Assembly: GCF_900107455.1 (NCBI RefSeq) | Contig: NZ_FNQB01000001.1 | Location: 2,914,001 to 2,978,000 of the forward strand | Length of the DNA stretch: 64,000 nucleotides | Origin: Asanoa ishikariensis | GTDB lineage: Bacteria; Actinomycetota; Actinomycetes; Mycobacteriales; Micromonosporaceae | Direction: 5' to 3' | In this document: positions 29,800 to 40,238 of the stretch, one piece after another | Numbering within the stretch: the first letter of the stretch is position 1 | Layout of the letters: every line of letters begins with the position of its first letter | The notes under the pieces: model-generated | Seen by the model: the letters and a program-made list of their open reading frames with translations, nothing else | What the model was told of the DNA's origin: nothing | Databases searched by the model: none | Program-made: the position numbers and the translations under genes

Positions 29800-30590
29800 T
29801 GGCGCCGCAGTCGCGCCGGCCGTTGATGGCCGGCAACTGGAAGATGAACCTCAACCACCTCGAGGCCATCGGGCTCGTGCAGAAGCTGGCCTTCAGCCTC
29901 AACGAGCAGCAGCTCACCGACGTCGAGACAGTGGTGATCCCGCCGTTCACCGACCTGCGCAGCGTGCAGACCCTGGTCGACGGCGACAAGCTGCTGATCG
30001 GGTACGGCGCGCAGGACCTCTCGCCGCACAAGGGTGGCGCCTACACGGGCGACATCTCGGGTCCGCTGCTGGCCAAGCTCGGCTGCTCGTACGTCGTGGT
30101 CGGGCACTCCGAGCGCCGGCAGTACCACCACGAGGACGACCAGGTGGTCAACTCGAAGGTGCAGGCGGCGCTGGCCAACGAGCTCACGCCGATCTTCTGC
30201 ATCGGTGAGGGCCTTGAGGTCCGCGAGGCCGGCGAGCAGGTGGCGCACTGCGTCGCCCAGCTCGACGCCGGGCTCGACGGGCTCAAGGCCGAGCAGGTGC
30301 GCAAGGTCGTGATCGCGTACGAGCCGGTCTGGGCGATCGGCACCGGCAAGACCGCGACCCCGGAGGACGCCCAGGAGGTCTGCGGGGCGCTCCGGACGCG
30401 GCTCGCCGAGCGGTTCGACTCCGAGACGGCAGACGTGACCCGCATCCTGTACGGCGGCTCGGTCAAGGCCAACAACGTGGCCGCGATCATGGCCCAGCCG
30501 GACGTGGACGGCGCTCTGGTCGGCGGTGCGAGCATCGACGCCGAGGAGTTCGTGCAGATCGTCCGGTTCCCGGAGCACATCAAGAAGTAG
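29799..30590 (+). CDS. tpiA: triosephosphate isomerase
   Basis: The protein has 263 residues. The motifs are [15 protein letters not shown] (Asn, Lys), [15 protein letters not shown] (electrophilic His) and [22 protein letters not shown] (catalytic Glu), with phosphate-binding [11 protein letters not shown] and [14 protein letters not shown]. It interconverts dihydroxyacetone phosphate and glyceraldehyde 3-phosphate. It is translationally coupled to pgk. Confidence 0.97.
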   Translation: MAPQSRRPLMAGNWKMNLNHLEAIGLVQKLAFSLNEQQLTDVETVVIPPFTDLRSVQTLVDGDKLLIGYGAQDLSPHKGGAYTGDISGPLLAKLGCSYVVVGHSERRQYHHEDDQVVNSKVQAALANELTPIFCIGEGLEVREAGEQVAHCVAQLDAGLDGLKAEQVRKVVIAYEPVWAIGTGKTATPEDAQEVCGALRTRLAERFDSETADVTRILYGGSVKANNVAAIMAQPDVDGALVGGASIDAEEFVQIVRFPEHIKK

Positions 30591-30673
30591 AGGCATGGTG
30601 GCCGGGTCCGCACTCCGCGAACCCGGCCGCTATCCTTGCGGAGTCGCGCCCACCGAAGGGAAAGACCACCACC

Positions 30674-30928
30674 ATGCCGATCGCATTCGCCTACACGTTG
30701 ATCGTGTTGCTGATCATCACGAGCGTGCTGCTGACGATGCTGGTCCTGTTGCACCGCGGCAAGGGTGGCGGCCTGTCCAGCATGTTCGGCGGCGGCGTCA
30801 GCACCAACCTCGCCGGCTCGTCCATCGCCGAGAAAAACCTGGACCGATACACCATCCTGGTGGGGATCGTCTGGTTCGCGTGCATCGTGGGTCTGGGCCT
30901 CTGGCTCAAACTCGCCGTCGCGGGATAG
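30674..30928 (+). CDS. secG: SecG preprotein translocase subunit
   Basis: This is an 84-residue membrane protein with two hydrophobic segments (about 5-26 and 60-81) separated by the loop HRGKGGGLSSMFGGGVSTNLAGSS, typical of SecG. It is a small stimulating subunit of the SecYEG channel. It is placed after tpiA, as in many actinobacteria, and is followed by a strong terminator hairpin. Confidence 0.92.
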   Translation: MPIAFAYTLIVLLIITSVLLTMLVLLHRGKGGGLSSMFGGGVSTNLAGSSIAEKNLDRYTILVGIVWFACIVGLGLWLKLAVAG

Positions 30929-30956
30929 CACCGATCCCGACCAAATAGTCGTAAAC

Positions 30957-30999
30957 TCGTGCGCGGTTCGGACCTGTTCCGAACCGCGCACGAATGTTT
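30957..30999 (+). terminator. intrinsic terminator after secG
   Basis: The arms 30957-30971 (TCGTGCGCGGTTCGG) and 30979-30993 (CCGAACCGCGCACGA) pair perfectly over 15 bases with a 7-base loop. They are followed by ATGTTTT. This separates the gap-pgk-tpiA-secG operon from rbpA. Confidence 0.85.
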
Positions 31000-31087
31000 T
31001 CACAGCTCACGTTTGTTCCGCTTCACCGCGTCCGCGACGCCGCATTCCCCGCGGCCGACCCCCGCACGACGACAGGAGCGACATACC

Positions 31088-31432
31088 GTGCCCAGCGGCA
31101 GCGCAATCCGTGGCACCCGGGTCGGTTCCGGCCCGATCCGCCCAAGCGAGCGGTGCGAGCCAGCACCGCGGCGCCCGGTGACCTACTGGTGCGCCAACGA
31201 CCACACCGTGGAGATCTCCCTGGCGGCCGAGGTCGCGCCGCCGGCGACGTGGGACTGCCCCCGCTGCGGGCAGCCCGCCGGCCTGGACGCCGCGAACCCG
31301 CCCGGCCGACAGCGCCCAGAGCCCTACAAGACCCACCTGGCGTACGTGAAGGAACGGCGCAGCGACGCGGACGGCGCGGCCATCCTCGCCGAGGCGCTGG
31401 CCAACCTACGCCAGCGCCGCGGCGGCCTCTGA
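31088..31432 (+). CDS. rbpA: RbpA, RNA polymerase-binding protein
   Basis: The GTG at 31088 has AGGAG 9 bases upstream and gives 114 residues. The N-terminal SAIRGTRVGSGPIRPSE is the RbpA core-binding tail. The middle holds a zinc-ribbon-like element VTYWCANDHTVEISL...WDCPRCGQPAG, with three of the four usual zinc ligands as Cys and a His nearby. The C-terminal sigma-interacting part is PYKTHLAYVKERRSDADGAAILAEALANLRQRR. RbpA stabilises sigma-A-type holoenzyme and open complexes in actinobacteria. It is monocistronic and convergent with pgl, 4 bp apart. Confidence 0.92.
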   Translation: MPSGSAIRGTRVGSGPIRPSERCEPAPRRPVTYWCANDHTVEISLAAEVAPPATWDCPRCGQPAGLDAANPPGRQRPEPYKTHLAYVKERRSDADGAAILAEALANLRQRRGGL

Positions 31433-31436
31433 AGAC

Positions 31437-32210
31437 CTAGCTCCTAACGCTGCGGAAGGTCCGGCGGACCTGGGTCGCGGCGGCGCTGTCGAGTTGCCAG
31501 ATCGTGCGGTTGACGCCGTGCACTCCGGCTGCCGGTAGCTGCACCGGGCCTGCCCCGGTCAGCGCCATGCCGACCGCGCCGGCCTTGTCGGGGCCGGCGG
31601 CTACCAGCCACACCTGGTCGGCGGTGTTGAGCGTGGGCAGGGTCAGGGTGGTGCGCACCGGCGGTGGCTTCGGGCTGCCCCGCACCGCGCTCACCGGGCG
31701 CGTCTCGTAGGCCACCGGGTGCTCCGGGAACACCGACGCGACGTGGCCGTCCTCGCCGACGCCGAGCATCAGCACGTCGAAGTGGGGGAGCGGAGCGGTG
31801 CCGGGGCGGGCCGCCCGGGCCAACTCCTGGGCATAGCGCGCCGCGGCCGCCTCCGGGTCGTTGCCGTCCGGGCCGTCCGAGGGCGGCATCGCGTGCACCC
31901 GGGCCGCCGGCACCCGCAGCGCGTCGAGGAGCTGCTCGCGCGCCTGGGTCTCGTTGCGGTCCGGGTGACCGGCCGGCAGGAACCGCTCGTCGCCCCACCA
32001 GAAGTCGACGCGGGTCCAGTCGACCGCGTCGCTGGCCGGGAAGTCGCGGACCGCGCGGTGCACCGCGCCGGCGATCCGGCCGCCGGTCAGCACCCAGGAC
32101 GCCGCGCCGCGCTCGGCCTGGGCGTCGATCAGGGTGACCACCAGCCGCGCTGCCACGGAGTGGGCCAGCACGTCGGGGTCGGAGTGGACGATGACGCTGG
32201 TCTCGCTCAT
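31437..32210 (-). CDS. pgl: 6-phosphogluconolactonase
   Basis: The ATG at 32210 overlaps the opcA stop (ATGA) and gives 257 residues beginning [20 protein letters not shown]. The family motifs are WVLTGGRIAGAVHRA (usually TGGxT/S), WTRVDFWWGDERFLPAGHPDRNE and FDVLMLGVGEDGHVASVFP. It hydrolyses 6-phosphogluconolactone, step two of the oxidative pentose phosphate pathway, directly after the G6PDH genes. It is the last gene of the tkt-to-pgl cluster. Confidence 0.93.
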   Translation of the reverse strand: MSETSVIVHSDPDVLAHSVAARLVVTLIDAQAERGAASWVLTGGRIAGAVHRAVRDFPASDAVDWTRVDFWWGDERFLPAGHPDRNETQAREQLLDALRVPAARVHAMPPSDGPDGNDPEAAAARYAQELARAARPGTAPLPHFDVLMLGVGEDGHVASVFPEHPVAYETRPVSAVRGSPKPPPVRTTLTLPTLNTADQVWLVAAGPDKAGAVGMALTGAGPVQLPAAGVHGVNRTIWQLDSAAATQVRRTFRSVRS

Positions 32211-33346
32211 CCGTCGGTGCCCTGCTCGGCGGGGGCCGACGGCGTGGTGGGCGCCGAGCCCTGTGCGGTGCCGGCGCCGGCCGAGGCCGGGCGGACCCGG
32301 TCGCCGGTGCGCGGCGGCATGTCCTCCACCTGGGTGGGCGGGCCGCCGCCGACGATGCCAGGGCCGAGGCCGGGAGCGTGGCCGGCGGTCATCGGGTCCT
32401 TCCAGACGTGCACGCGGTGGGCCGGGCGGGTGTCGAGGCCGGTCTCGCCGGTCATCGCGCTCAGCGCCGCGGCGTAGACCTGGTCGGGGTCGAGCCGGCG
32501 CAGCTCCTCGGCCAGTTCCTCGCCGAGCGGCCGCCGGACCAGCGGCAGCAGCCGGTCCGCCTGGTCGGTCCGCATGAAGGTGGCGACGTCCTGCTCGCGG
32601 GAGAGGGAGAGCTCGTTGTTGTTGGCGGCGACCAGGCAGACCGAGTGCATGATCCGGTAGCTCTCGGTGTCTTCCCAGCGCGGCTTGATGTCGAGTCGGG
32701 CGGACAGCCAGCCGGACATCAACGCAGCGGTCGGGTCCTTCTTCGGCGCCTCGATCCGGGCGCCGACGACCCGCTGTTCGGTGGTGTCGAAGGCCGACGC
32801 GACCAGCGTGCGCCACGGCGTGATCCGGGTCCAGGCGAGGTCGGTGTCGCCGGGCGCGTAGTCGCGGGCCCGCTGGCGCAGGGCGGCGACCGGGTCCGGC
32901 GTCTGCGCGACGTCGGTGATCCGGCGGTCGGCGACCACGCCGAGGAAGTCGTTGGCGATCTTCTCCGGCGGCTCGCCGTGCCACCAGGTGACCACCGGCA
33001 CGTCCGGCACGAGCAGCGGCATGACCACCGACTCGGCGTGCAGCGCGAGCCGGCCGTACATCCGCATCACCACGGCCTCGCACGGGCCGAGCCGGCCGCC
33101 GACGACCACCTCGGCGTCGAGCCGGTTGCTGGGTCGCTCGACGTCGGCGCGGACCACGATCAGCAGGCGGCACGGGTGCATCGAGGCGGCGATGGTGGCA
33201 GCCGCCTCGGCCTCGCGTACCCGCTTCTCGTCGACGACGACGATCAGGGTCAGCGCCATGCCGCTGGCCACCCCGCCGGCCGAGCGCCGCTCGGTGGCGA
33301 GCGCCTTGACGACCTCGTTGCCGGTGGTGTCCCAGAGTCCGATCAT
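32207..33346 (-). CDS. opcA: OpcA, glucose-6-phosphate dehydrogenase assembly/activator protein
   Basis: The ATG at 33346 overlaps the zwf stop by 4 bp and gives 379 residues ([20 protein letters not shown]). The conserved blocks are [53 protein letters not shown] and [20 protein letters not shown]. In cyanobacteria and actinobacteria OpcA activates or assembles Zwf; it has no catalytic motif. About 70 C-terminal residues form a Pro/Gly-rich tail (after [13 protein letters not shown]) that seems specific to this lineage. Confidence 0.92.
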   Translation of the reverse strand: MIGLWDTTGNEVVKALATERRSAGGVASGMALTLIVVVDEKRVREAEAAATIAASMHPCRLLIVVRADVERPSNRLDAEVVVGGRLGPCEAVVMRMYGRLALHAESVVMPLLVPDVPVVTWWHGEPPEKIANDFLGVVADRRITDVAQTPDPVAALRQRARDYAPGDTDLAWTRITPWRTLVASAFDTTEQRVVGARIEAPKKDPTAALMSGWLSARLDIKPRWEDTESYRIMHSVCLVAANNNELSLSREQDVATFMRTDQADRLLPLVRRPLGEELAEELRRLDPDQVYAAALSAMTGETGLDTRPAHRVHVWKDPMTAGHAPGLGPGIVGGGPPTQVEDMPPRTGDRVRPASAGAGTAQGSAPTTPSAPAEQGTDG

Positions 33347-34857
33347 GCCCGCCTCCAGTGCCGGCCGTCGCGGCGCAGCAGTTCGTCGGCCGCGTGCGGG
33401 CCCCATTCGCCGGCCCGGTAGGGCTCGGGCGTCGTGCCGGCCCAGGCGTCCTCCAGCGGGTCGATCACCCGCCAGCTCTGCTCGACCTCGGCCGCGTCGG
33501 GGAACAGCGTCCGGTCACCGACGAGGACGTCGAGCACCAGTCGCTCGTACGCCTCCGGGCTGGACTCCGTGAACGCGGCGCCGTACTCGAAGTCCATCGC
33601 GATGTCGCGTACCTCCATGGTGGTGCCTGGCACCTTGGAGCCGAACTTCAGCACCACGCCCTCGTCCGGCTGCACCCGGACGACAAGCTGGTTGGCGCCG
33701 AGCATCTCGATGTCGTGCGGGTTGAACGGCAGGTGTGGCGCCTTCTTGAAGATGATCGCCAGCTCGGTGACCCGCCGGGGGAGCCGCTTGCCGCAGCGCA
33801 GGTAGAACGGCACCCCGGCCCAGCGGCGGTTCTGCACGCCGAGCTTCACCGCCACGTACGTCTCGGTGGCGGAGTCGGACGGCACGTCCTTCTCCTCGAG
33901 GTAGCCGACCGCCCGCTCGCCGCCGACCCAGCCCGGCAGGTATTGCCCGCGGACCGTCTCGTCGCGTACGTCGCCCGGCACCTTGATCGCCCGGAGCACC
34001 TTGAGCTTCTCGGTGCTGATCTCCGCCGCGTCGAAGCTGGTCGGCTCTTCCATCGCGACCAGCGTCATCAACTGGAGCAGGTGGTTCTGGAGCACGTCGC
34101 GGGCAGCGCCGGCGGCGTCGTAGAAGCCCGCCCGCGTGCCGATGCCGACGTCCTCGGCCATTGTTATCTGCACGGAGTCGACGTACTTGCTGTTCCACAG
34201 CGGCTCGAACAGGTTGTTGGCGAACCGCAGGGCCAGGATGTTCTGGACCGTCTCCTTGCCCAGGTAGTGGTCGATCCGGAAGACGTCGCCGCGGGTGAAC
34301 ACGTCGTCGACCAGGCCGTTGAGCGCCTTGGCCGAGGCCAGGTCGTTGCCGAACGGCTTCTCCACCACGACCCGGCGCCACCCGCCGGACTTGCCGTTGT
34401 CGGCCATCCCCGTGCGGGCGAGCTGCTTGAGCACTATCGGGAAGGCCGGTGGCGGGATCGCGAAGTAGAACGCCGCGTTGCCGGCGATGCCGTGCGAGTC
34501 GCGCAGCTCGTCGAGGGTCTCCGCGAGCTGGTCGAACGCCTCGTCGTCGTCGAACGCGCCGGGCACGAACTTGATGCTGCCGGCGAGCCGGGCCCACACC
34601 TCCTCACGCCAGGGGGTGCGGGCCCCTTTCTTGACCGCGTTCATCGCCACGGTCTCGAAGTCGCCATCGCCCCAGTCGCGCCGGGCGAACCCGAGCACCA
34701 CGAAGCCCGGTGGCAGCAGCCCCCGGTTGGCCAGGTCGTAGATGGCCGGCAACAGCTTCTTGCGAGACAGGTCGCCGGTCACGCCGAAGATCACCAGAGC
34801 ACAGGGCTCCGGGATTCTCGGCAGTCGGCGATCCTGTGGATCACGCAGCGGGTTCAC
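33343..34857 (-). CDS. zwf: glucose-6-phosphate 1-dehydrogenase
   Basis: This 504-residue protein has a GTG start. The nucleotide-binding N-terminus is [24 protein letters not shown], and the substrate and catalytic motif is [22 protein letters not shown], with the conserved His in DHYLGK. It catalyses the NADP-linked first step of the pentose phosphate pathway. It is coupled by a 4-bp overlap to opcA and lies 60 bp downstream of pgi. Confidence 0.96.
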   Translation of the reverse strand: MNPLRDPQDRRLPRIPEPCALVIFGVTGDLSRKKLLPAIYDLANRGLLPPGFVVLGFARRDWGDGDFETVAMNAVKKGARTPWREEVWARLAGSIKFVPGAFDDDEAFDQLAETLDELRDSHGIAGNAAFYFAIPPPAFPIVLKQLARTGMADNGKSGGWRRVVVEKPFGNDLASAKALNGLVDDVFTRGDVFRIDHYLGKETVQNILALRFANNLFEPLWNSKYVDSVQITMAEDVGIGTRAGFYDAAGAARDVLQNHLLQLMTLVAMEEPTSFDAAEISTEKLKVLRAIKVPGDVRDETVRGQYLPGWVGGERAVGYLEEKDVPSDSATETYVAVKLGVQNRRWAGVPFYLRCGKRLPRRVTELAIIFKKAPHLPFNPHDIEMLGANQLVVRVQPDEGVVLKFGSKVPGTTMEVRDIAMDFEYGAAFTESSPEAYERLVLDVLVGDRTLFPDAAEVEQSWRVIDPLEDAWAGTTPEPYRAGEWGPHAADELLRRDGRHWRRA

Positions 34858-34917
34858 TCACAACACCTCGGGTTTTCCGGCCGACCGGAGGTCCAGGCTT
34901 CGGCCATGGCGCAGCTC

Positions 34918-36618
34918 CTAGTGTGAATCCTTGCTGGCGGGGAGCCCCGCCAACGCGCGCAGCAGCTCGTCGAGGCCGGCCGCGCGGTCGGTCAGGTGCA
35001 GCCGCACGAGGGGCCGGCCGCGGTCGGTCATCGCCTTGCGGTCACCGGCCGCCTGCGCGGCCTGCAGGTCGCCGAACGTGTACGGCTTCCCGGAGATCGC
35101 CAGGTCGTCGGCGACCGCGCCGGTGATCTGGAGGAACGAGCCGACCTGCGGACCGCCCTTGTGGTACTGGCCGGTCGAGTGCAGGTAGCGGGGCCCCCAA
35201 CCGAAGGTCACCGGTTGGCCGGCGGCGGTGGCCAACAGCGCCCGGGCCTGCTCGGCCCGGGCGTCGCCGAACCGGTCCAGGAACGCCAGCACGGCCAGGT
35301 AGCCGTGCGGGTCGATGCCCTCGACCAGCGCGCCGAGCACGGCCGCGAGGCTGTCGCCGCTGCCGCCGTGCACCTCGATCGCGCCCTCGGTGAACGACGG
35401 CGACTCGTCCGGCAGGCCCTCGGCGAGGATCCGGGTCGTGTTGCTCTTCGACTCGGTCACGTTGGGCTGGTTGAACGGGTCGATGCCGATCAGCCGGCCG
35501 GCGATCGCCGTGGCGAACTCCCAGGCCAGGAACTGGGCGCCGAGCGGGCCGTTGACGGCCAGGTCGGGCCGGACGCCGCCGCCGGGCACGCCGAACGGCG
35601 ACTGCGCGCCGCCCACCGTGACCGTGACCACGTCGGTGCCGTGCGCGCCGGGGCTGTCCGGCGTCTCGATCACCACCGGCAGGATGCCCTTGCCGTCCTT
35701 GCCGGTCGACTCGGCGATGAGCTGCTCGGCCCAGTCGCCGAGACCGACGATGCCGGTGCCGTCGGAGACCAGCGCAACCTTGTCGTGACCCGCGACGGCT
35801 GCGGCACCGAGCGCGGCGCCCAGCGCGAGGCCGGGGTTGCCGCTCTCCTCGGGCAGCGCCGCGAGCAGGTCCTCGGCCTGGTCGAACAGCTCGGCGACGT
35901 CGACACCGGCCAGCGCCGAGGGCACGACGCCGAACGCGGTCAGCGCCGAGTAGCGGCCGCCGACCTCGGAGTCGGCCAGGAACACCTGCGCGCCCATCTC
36001 CCGGCCGGTGGTCTCCAGCGGCGAGCCCGGGTCCGTGACCACCACGAAGTGCCGGCCGGCCTCGGCCTCGGACATGCCGAAGTCGAGGAACGCCTGCCAG
36101 TACGCCCGCCGGTGGCTGTCGGTCTCGACCGTGCCGCCGGACTTGCTCGACACCACCACGAGCGTGCGCTCCAGCCGGTCGGCCAAAGCCGCCCGGATCT
36201 GCGCGGGGTCGGTGGTGTCCAGGACGGTCAGCGCGACGCCGAGGGTGCGCGTGATCACCTCCGGCGCGAGCGACGAGCCACCCATGCCGGCCAGCACCAC
36301 GTGGTCGAGGTCGGCCAGTTCGGTGCGGAGCTCGGCCAGCCGCGGCAGCAGCTCCCGGCTGCGGCGGAAGGTGTCGACCCAGCCCAGCCGGATCTTCGCC
36401 TCGGCCTCCGCGTCGGGACCCCAGAGCGCGGCGTCCTTGGCGACCAGCTTGGCCGGCACGTCGGCGCCGACGAGCGAGGCGCGGGCGGCCGCCGCATCCG
36501 CGCTGCCGGCGCCGTAGACGGCGATGCCGGCGGCGGCGACGACACCGTCGGCGAATGCCGGACCGATGTCGTCGCCCTTCTCCGGAACCCCGTCGGACCC
36601 GAATCCGAAGGTGCTCAC
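34918..36618 (-). CDS. pgi: glucose-6-phosphate isomerase
   Basis: The protein has 566 residues. The SIS-type sugar-phosphate folds show VVLAGMGGSSLAPEVI, LVVVSSKSGGTVETDSHRRAYW and HFVVVTDPGSPLE; further on are GKGILPVVIETP and a C-terminal PRYLHSTGQYHKGGP carrying the catalytic-type His and Lys. This architecture matches the actinobacterial branch encoded in pentose phosphate operons. It interconverts glucose 6-phosphate and fructose 6-phosphate, linking zwf to glycolysis. Placement between tal and zwf is typical. Confidence 0.93.
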   Translation of the reverse strand: MSTFGFGSDGVPEKGDDIGPAFADGVVAAAGIAVYGAGSADAAAARASLVGADVPAKLVAKDAALWGPDAEAEAKIRLGWVDTFRRSRELLPRLAELRTELADLDHVVLAGMGGSSLAPEVITRTLGVALTVLDTTDPAQIRAALADRLERTLVVVSSKSGGTVETDSHRRAYWQAFLDFGMSEAEAGRHFVVVTDPGSPLETTGREMGAQVFLADSEVGGRYSALTAFGVVPSALAGVDVAELFDQAEDLLAALPEESGNPGLALGAALGAAAVAGHDKVALVSDGTGIVGLGDWAEQLIAESTGKDGKGILPVVIETPDSPGAHGTDVVTVTVGGAQSPFGVPGGGVRPDLAVNGPLGAQFLAWEFATAIAGRLIGIDPFNQPNVTESKSNTTRILAEGLPDESPSFTEGAIEVHGGSGDSLAAVLGALVEGIDPHGYLAVLAFLDRFGDARAEQARALLATAAGQPVTFGWGPRYLHSTGQYHKGGPQVGSFLQITGAVADDLAISGKPYTFGDLQAAQAAGDRKAMTDRGRPLVRLHLTDRAAGLDELLRALAGLPASKDSH

Positions 36619-36697
36619 ACCCGAGCCCCGCTCCGTGAGGCTCGGCCGCGACCCGGGGCGCTGAGCCGAATGGTTCGCTCGCTCCGCTCGTTCACGT

Positions 36698-37840
36698 CTA
36701 GCCCTTCGCCGCGTCGGTCGGCTTCGCCGACCCGGACGATGCCGCCTTCAACGACGCGTCGACGCCGTCGATGAGCTCCTGCCAGCTCGCCGAGAACTTC
36801 TCGACGCCCTCGCGCTCCAACGTGAGGAACACGTCGTCGAGGTCGATGCCCACCCGGGCCAGGTCGGCCATGACCTGCTTGGCGTCGCCGTAGTTGTTGG
36901 TGATGGTGTCGGCCTGGGTCTCGCCGTGGTCGGCCCAGGCGTGGATCAGCGGCTCCGGCATGGTGTTGACGATGCCCGGTGCGATCAGGTCGACGACGTA
37001 GAGCACGTCCAGGTAGTCCGGGTTCTTCGTGGACGTCGAGGCCCACAGCGGCCGCTGCGGCTTGGCGCCCGCGTCGGCCAGCTTCTGCCACCGCGCACCG
37101 CCGAACACCTCGGAGTAGCGCTCGTAGGCCAGCCGCGCGTTGGCGACCGCACCCTTGCCGCGCAGCGCCTTGGCCTCGTCGGAGCCGATCTTCTCCAGCC
37201 GCTTGTCGATCTCGGTGTCGAAGCGGGAGACGAAGAACGACGCCACGGACGCCAGGTTGGTCAGGTCATGGCCGTTGGCCTTGGCCTGCTCCATGCCGTC
37301 CAGGTACGCGTCCATCACCTGGCTGTAGCGGTCGAGCGAGAAGATCAGCGTGACGTTGACGCTGATGCCGGCGGCCAGCGCCGCGGTGATCGCCGGCAGG
37401 CCCTCCTCGGTCGCCGGGATCTTGATGAAGGCGTTGGGGCGGTCGATCAACCACCAGAGGCCCTTGGCCTCGGCGATCGTCTTGGCAGTCTCGCGGGCGA
37501 GCCGCGGGTCGACCTCGAGCGAGACGCGGCCGTCGACGCCACCGGAGGCGTCGTACGCGGGCCGCAGCACGTCGCAGGCCCAGCGCACGTCGTACGCGGT
37601 GAGCATGCGGACGGCCTCTTCCGTGGAGACGCCCCGGGTGGCCAGGTCGCGAACCTGTCCGTCGTAGGCGTCGGCGTCGGAGAGCGCCTTCGCGAAGATC
37701 GTCGGGTTGGTCGTCACGCCCACGACGTGCTGTTCGCGGCGCAACTGGTCAAGGGTGCCGGTGCTCAGCCGGACGCGGGACAGGTCGTCGAGCCAGATGG
37801 CGACGCCCGCGGCGGCAAGTTCGGCCAGGCGGTCGGTCAT
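36698..37840 (-). CDS. tal: transaldolase
   Basis: The ATG at 37840 gives 380 residues ([21 protein letters not shown]). Family motifs are [39 protein letters not shown] and, with the Schiff-base lysine, [15 protein letters not shown]. It transfers dihydroxyacetone units in the non-oxidative pentose phosphate pathway. It lies 14 bp downstream of tkt. Confidence 0.95.
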   Translation of the reverse strand: MTDRLAELAAAGVAIWLDDLSRVRLSTGTLDQLRREQHVVGVTTNPTIFAKALSDADAYDGQVRDLATRGVSTEEAVRMLTAYDVRWACDVLRPAYDASGGVDGRVSLEVDPRLARETAKTIAEAKGLWWLIDRPNAFIKIPATEEGLPAITAALAAGISVNVTLIFSLDRYSQVMDAYLDGMEQAKANGHDLTNLASVASFFVSRFDTEIDKRLEKIGSDEAKALRGKGAVANARLAYERYSEVFGGARWQKLADAGAKPQRPLWASTSTKNPDYLDVLYVVDLIAPGIVNTMPEPLIHAWADHGETQADTITNNYGDAKQVMADLARVGIDLDDVFLTLEREGVEKFSASWQELIDGVDASLKAASSGSAKPTDAAKG

Positions 37841-37854
37841 GATGCTTCGCTCCC

Positions 37855-39981
37855 TCAGTTGCCCGTGGTGGTGCCGGTGATGGCGCCGACCCTCGCGAGC
37901 GAGGCGTGTGCCTTCGCGACGACGTTGTCGGCGGTGAACCCGAACTGCTCGAAGAGCACGGTGTGCGGCGCGCTGGCGCCGTAGTGCTCGATGCTGACGC
38001 TCTCGCCGGAGTCGCCGACGAGGTCGCGCCAGGACATGGCGATGCCGGCCTCGACGCTGACCCGGGCCTTGACCGCGTTCGGCAGGACGGTCTGCCGGTA
38101 GGCCTCGTCCTGCGCCCGGAACCACTCCTGGCAGGGCATCGAGACGACCCGCGTCGGGGTGCCGGCGGCCTCCAACCGCTCCTGGGCGGTCAGGCAGAGC
38201 TGCACCTCGGAGCCGGTGCCCATGAGGATCACCTCGGGCTGGCCGTTGGACGCCTCGGACAGGATGTAGCCGCCCCGGGCGACGCCGTCGGCCGGCGCGT
38301 ACCGGTCGCGGTCGATGGTCGGCAGCGCCTGACGGGTCAGCGCGAGCGCGGTCGGCCGGTCGATGTGCTCCATCGCCATCCGCCAGGCCCACGCGGTCTC
38401 GTTGGCGTCCGCCGGACGGACCACGTCGAGGCCCGGGATGGCCCGCAGCGCGGTCAGGTGCTCGATCGGCTGGTGCGTCGGGCCGTCCTCGCCGAGACCG
38501 ATCGAGTCGTGCGTCCAGACGTAGGTGACCGGCAGCTTCATCAGCGCCGCGAGCCGCACCGACGGTCGCATGTAGTCGCTGAACACCAGGAACGTGCCAC
38601 CGTACGGGCGGGTCGCGCCGTGCAGCACGATGCCGTTGAGGATCGCGCCCATGCCGTGCTCGCGGATGCCGAAGTGCAGGGTCCGGCCGTACTCGTCGCC
38701 CGGGAACTCCTTGGTGGCGTGCTCCGCGGGGACGAACGACGGCTCGCCCTTCATGGTGGTGTTGTTGCTCTCGGCCAGGTCGGCCGAGCCACCCCAGAGC
38801 TCCGGCAGCACCGGCGCCAGCGCCTCCAGGATCTTGCCCGAGGCCGCCCGCGTCGCGATGCCCTTAGCGTCGGCCGGCCACACCGGCAGCGCGTCGGTCC
38901 AGCCCGCCGGCAGAGCGCGGGAGGTCAACCGGTCGAACAGCGCGCGGCTGTCGGCGTTGTCGGCCGACCAGACGGCGAAGGCCTTGTCCCATTCCGCATG
39001 CGCGGCCTGGCCGCGGGCGACCGCCTCGCGGGTGTGCTCGAGCACCTCGGCGGAGACCTCGAAGCTCTGGGCCGGGTCGAAGCCGAGGACCTTCTTGGTC
39101 GCGGCGACCTCGTCGGCGCCCAGCGCCGAGCCATGGATCTTGCCGGTGTTCTGCTTGTTCGGCGCGGGCCAACCGATGATCGTGCGGAGCGCGATGAACG
39201 ACGGACGGTCGGTGACGGCCTTCGCGGCCTCGATCGCCCGCCAGAGCGCCTCCGGGTCCTCGCGGTAGTCACCCTCGTCGGCGTGCCCGCTGCGGAAGTC
39301 GACGGTCTGGACGTGCCAGCCGTACGCGGCGTAGCGCGCGGCGACGTCTTCGCTCTTGGCGATCCGGGTGTCGTCCTCGATGGAGATCTCGTTGTCGTCC
39401 CAGATCGCGACCAGGTTGCCCAGCCGCTGGTGCCCGGCGAGCGAGCTCACCTCGTGGCTGATGCCCTCTTCGATGTCACCGTCGGAGACGATCGTGTAGA
39501 CGAAGTGGTCGAACAGCGGGCTCTCGGAGTCGAAGAGGCCCTTCTCCCGGCGGGCGGCCATGGCCATGCCCACCGCGTTGCCGATGCCCTGGCCCAGGGG
39601 GCCGGTGGTCGTCTCGACACCCTTGGTGTGCCCGTGCTCCGGGTGGCCCGGGGTCAGCGAGCCCCACTGGCGCAGCGCCATCAGGTCTTCCAGCCCCAGG
39701 CCGTAGCCGGTGAGGTAGAGCTGGATGTAGAGCGTCAGGCTGCTGTGGCCGGCGGACAGCACGAAGCGGTCACGGCCGGGCCAGTGTGGGTCGGTCGGGT
39801 CGTGCCGCATGACCTTGTTGAACAGCAGGTATGCGGCCGGGGCAAGGCTCATGGCGGTGCCCGGGTGACCGTTGCCGGCCTTCTCGACCGCGTCCATCGC
39901 GAGGACGCGGACCGTGTCGACCGCCTTGCGGTCCAGCTCGGACCAGGCGATTGAGGTTTGCTCTGACTTGCTGGCAGGCAC
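37855..39981 (-). CDS. tkt: transketolase
   Basis: The GTG at 39981, 9 bases after a GAGGAG, gives 708 residues ([21 protein letters not shown]); a more upstream start lacks a ribosome site. Thiamine-diphosphate motifs are [13 protein letters not shown] and [19 protein letters not shown] through DDNEIS. The pyrimidine domain has [20 protein letters not shown]. It transfers two-carbon units between sugar phosphates. It is the first gene of the pentose phosphate cluster; a 12-bp inverted repeat lies upstream. Confidence 0.96.
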   Translation of the reverse strand: MPASKSEQTSIAWSELDRKAVDTVRVLAMDAVEKAGNGHPGTAMSLAPAAYLLFNKVMRHDPTDPHWPGRDRFVLSAGHSSLTLYIQLYLTGYGLGLEDLMALRQWGSLTPGHPEHGHTKGVETTTGPLGQGIGNAVGMAMAARREKGLFDSESPLFDHFVYTIVSDGDIEEGISHEVSSLAGHQRLGNLVAIWDDNEISIEDDTRIAKSEDVAARYAAYGWHVQTVDFRSGHADEGDYREDPEALWRAIEAAKAVTDRPSFIALRTIIGWPAPNKQNTGKIHGSALGADEVAATKKVLGFDPAQSFEVSAEVLEHTREAVARGQAAHAEWDKAFAVWSADNADSRALFDRLTSRALPAGWTDALPVWPADAKGIATRAASGKILEALAPVLPELWGGSADLAESNNTTMKGEPSFVPAEHATKEFPGDEYGRTLHFGIREHGMGAILNGIVLHGATRPYGGTFLVFSDYMRPSVRLAALMKLPVTYVWTHDSIGLGEDGPTHQPIEHLTALRAIPGLDVVRPADANETAWAWRMAMEHIDRPTALALTRQALPTIDRDRYAPADGVARGGYILSEASNGQPEVILMGTGSEVQLCLTAQERLEAAGTPTRVVSMPCQEWFRAQDEAYRQTVLPNAVKARVSVEAGIAMSWRDLVGDSGESVSIEHYGASAPHTVLFEQFGFTADNVVAKAHASLARVGAITGTTTGN

Positions 39982-40044
39982 GATGTATGCGCTCCTCGGC
40001 GAGTGTTTCCGATCCCTCACCTCTGACCCTAGCGACCCGTGCTA

Positions 40045-40081
40045 AACACGTGCCGCCGGATCTCGCCCTGCGGCACGTGTT
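40045..40081. promoter_or_regulatory. 12-bp perfect inverted repeat between tkt and ctaB
   Basis: The arms are AACACGTGCCGC (40045-40056) and GCGGCACGTGTT (40070-40081), separated by 13 bases. Each arm contains CACGTG. It lies 64 bp upstream of the tkt start codon, near the -35 region of a possible tkt promoter with a TAGGGT -10 on the minus strand, and 158 bp upstream of ctaB. It could be an operator for a dimeric regulator or a hairpin. There is no T-run, and no gene ends here, so a terminator is less likely. Confidence 0.5.
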
Positions 40082-40238
40082 GTGGGCGGACAGACACTCC
40101 CCGGGTGGTTCTCGCCGCACCGCGTCGGGTCGCCGATCAGGCCAGATACGCGCCGCGTACGCTGTCGATCGGCCTGTTGACCGTCGCCGGTCGCGGCTTG
40201 ACGACGAAGCGCCGAGGAAGGTGGACACGGCCTTGAGC

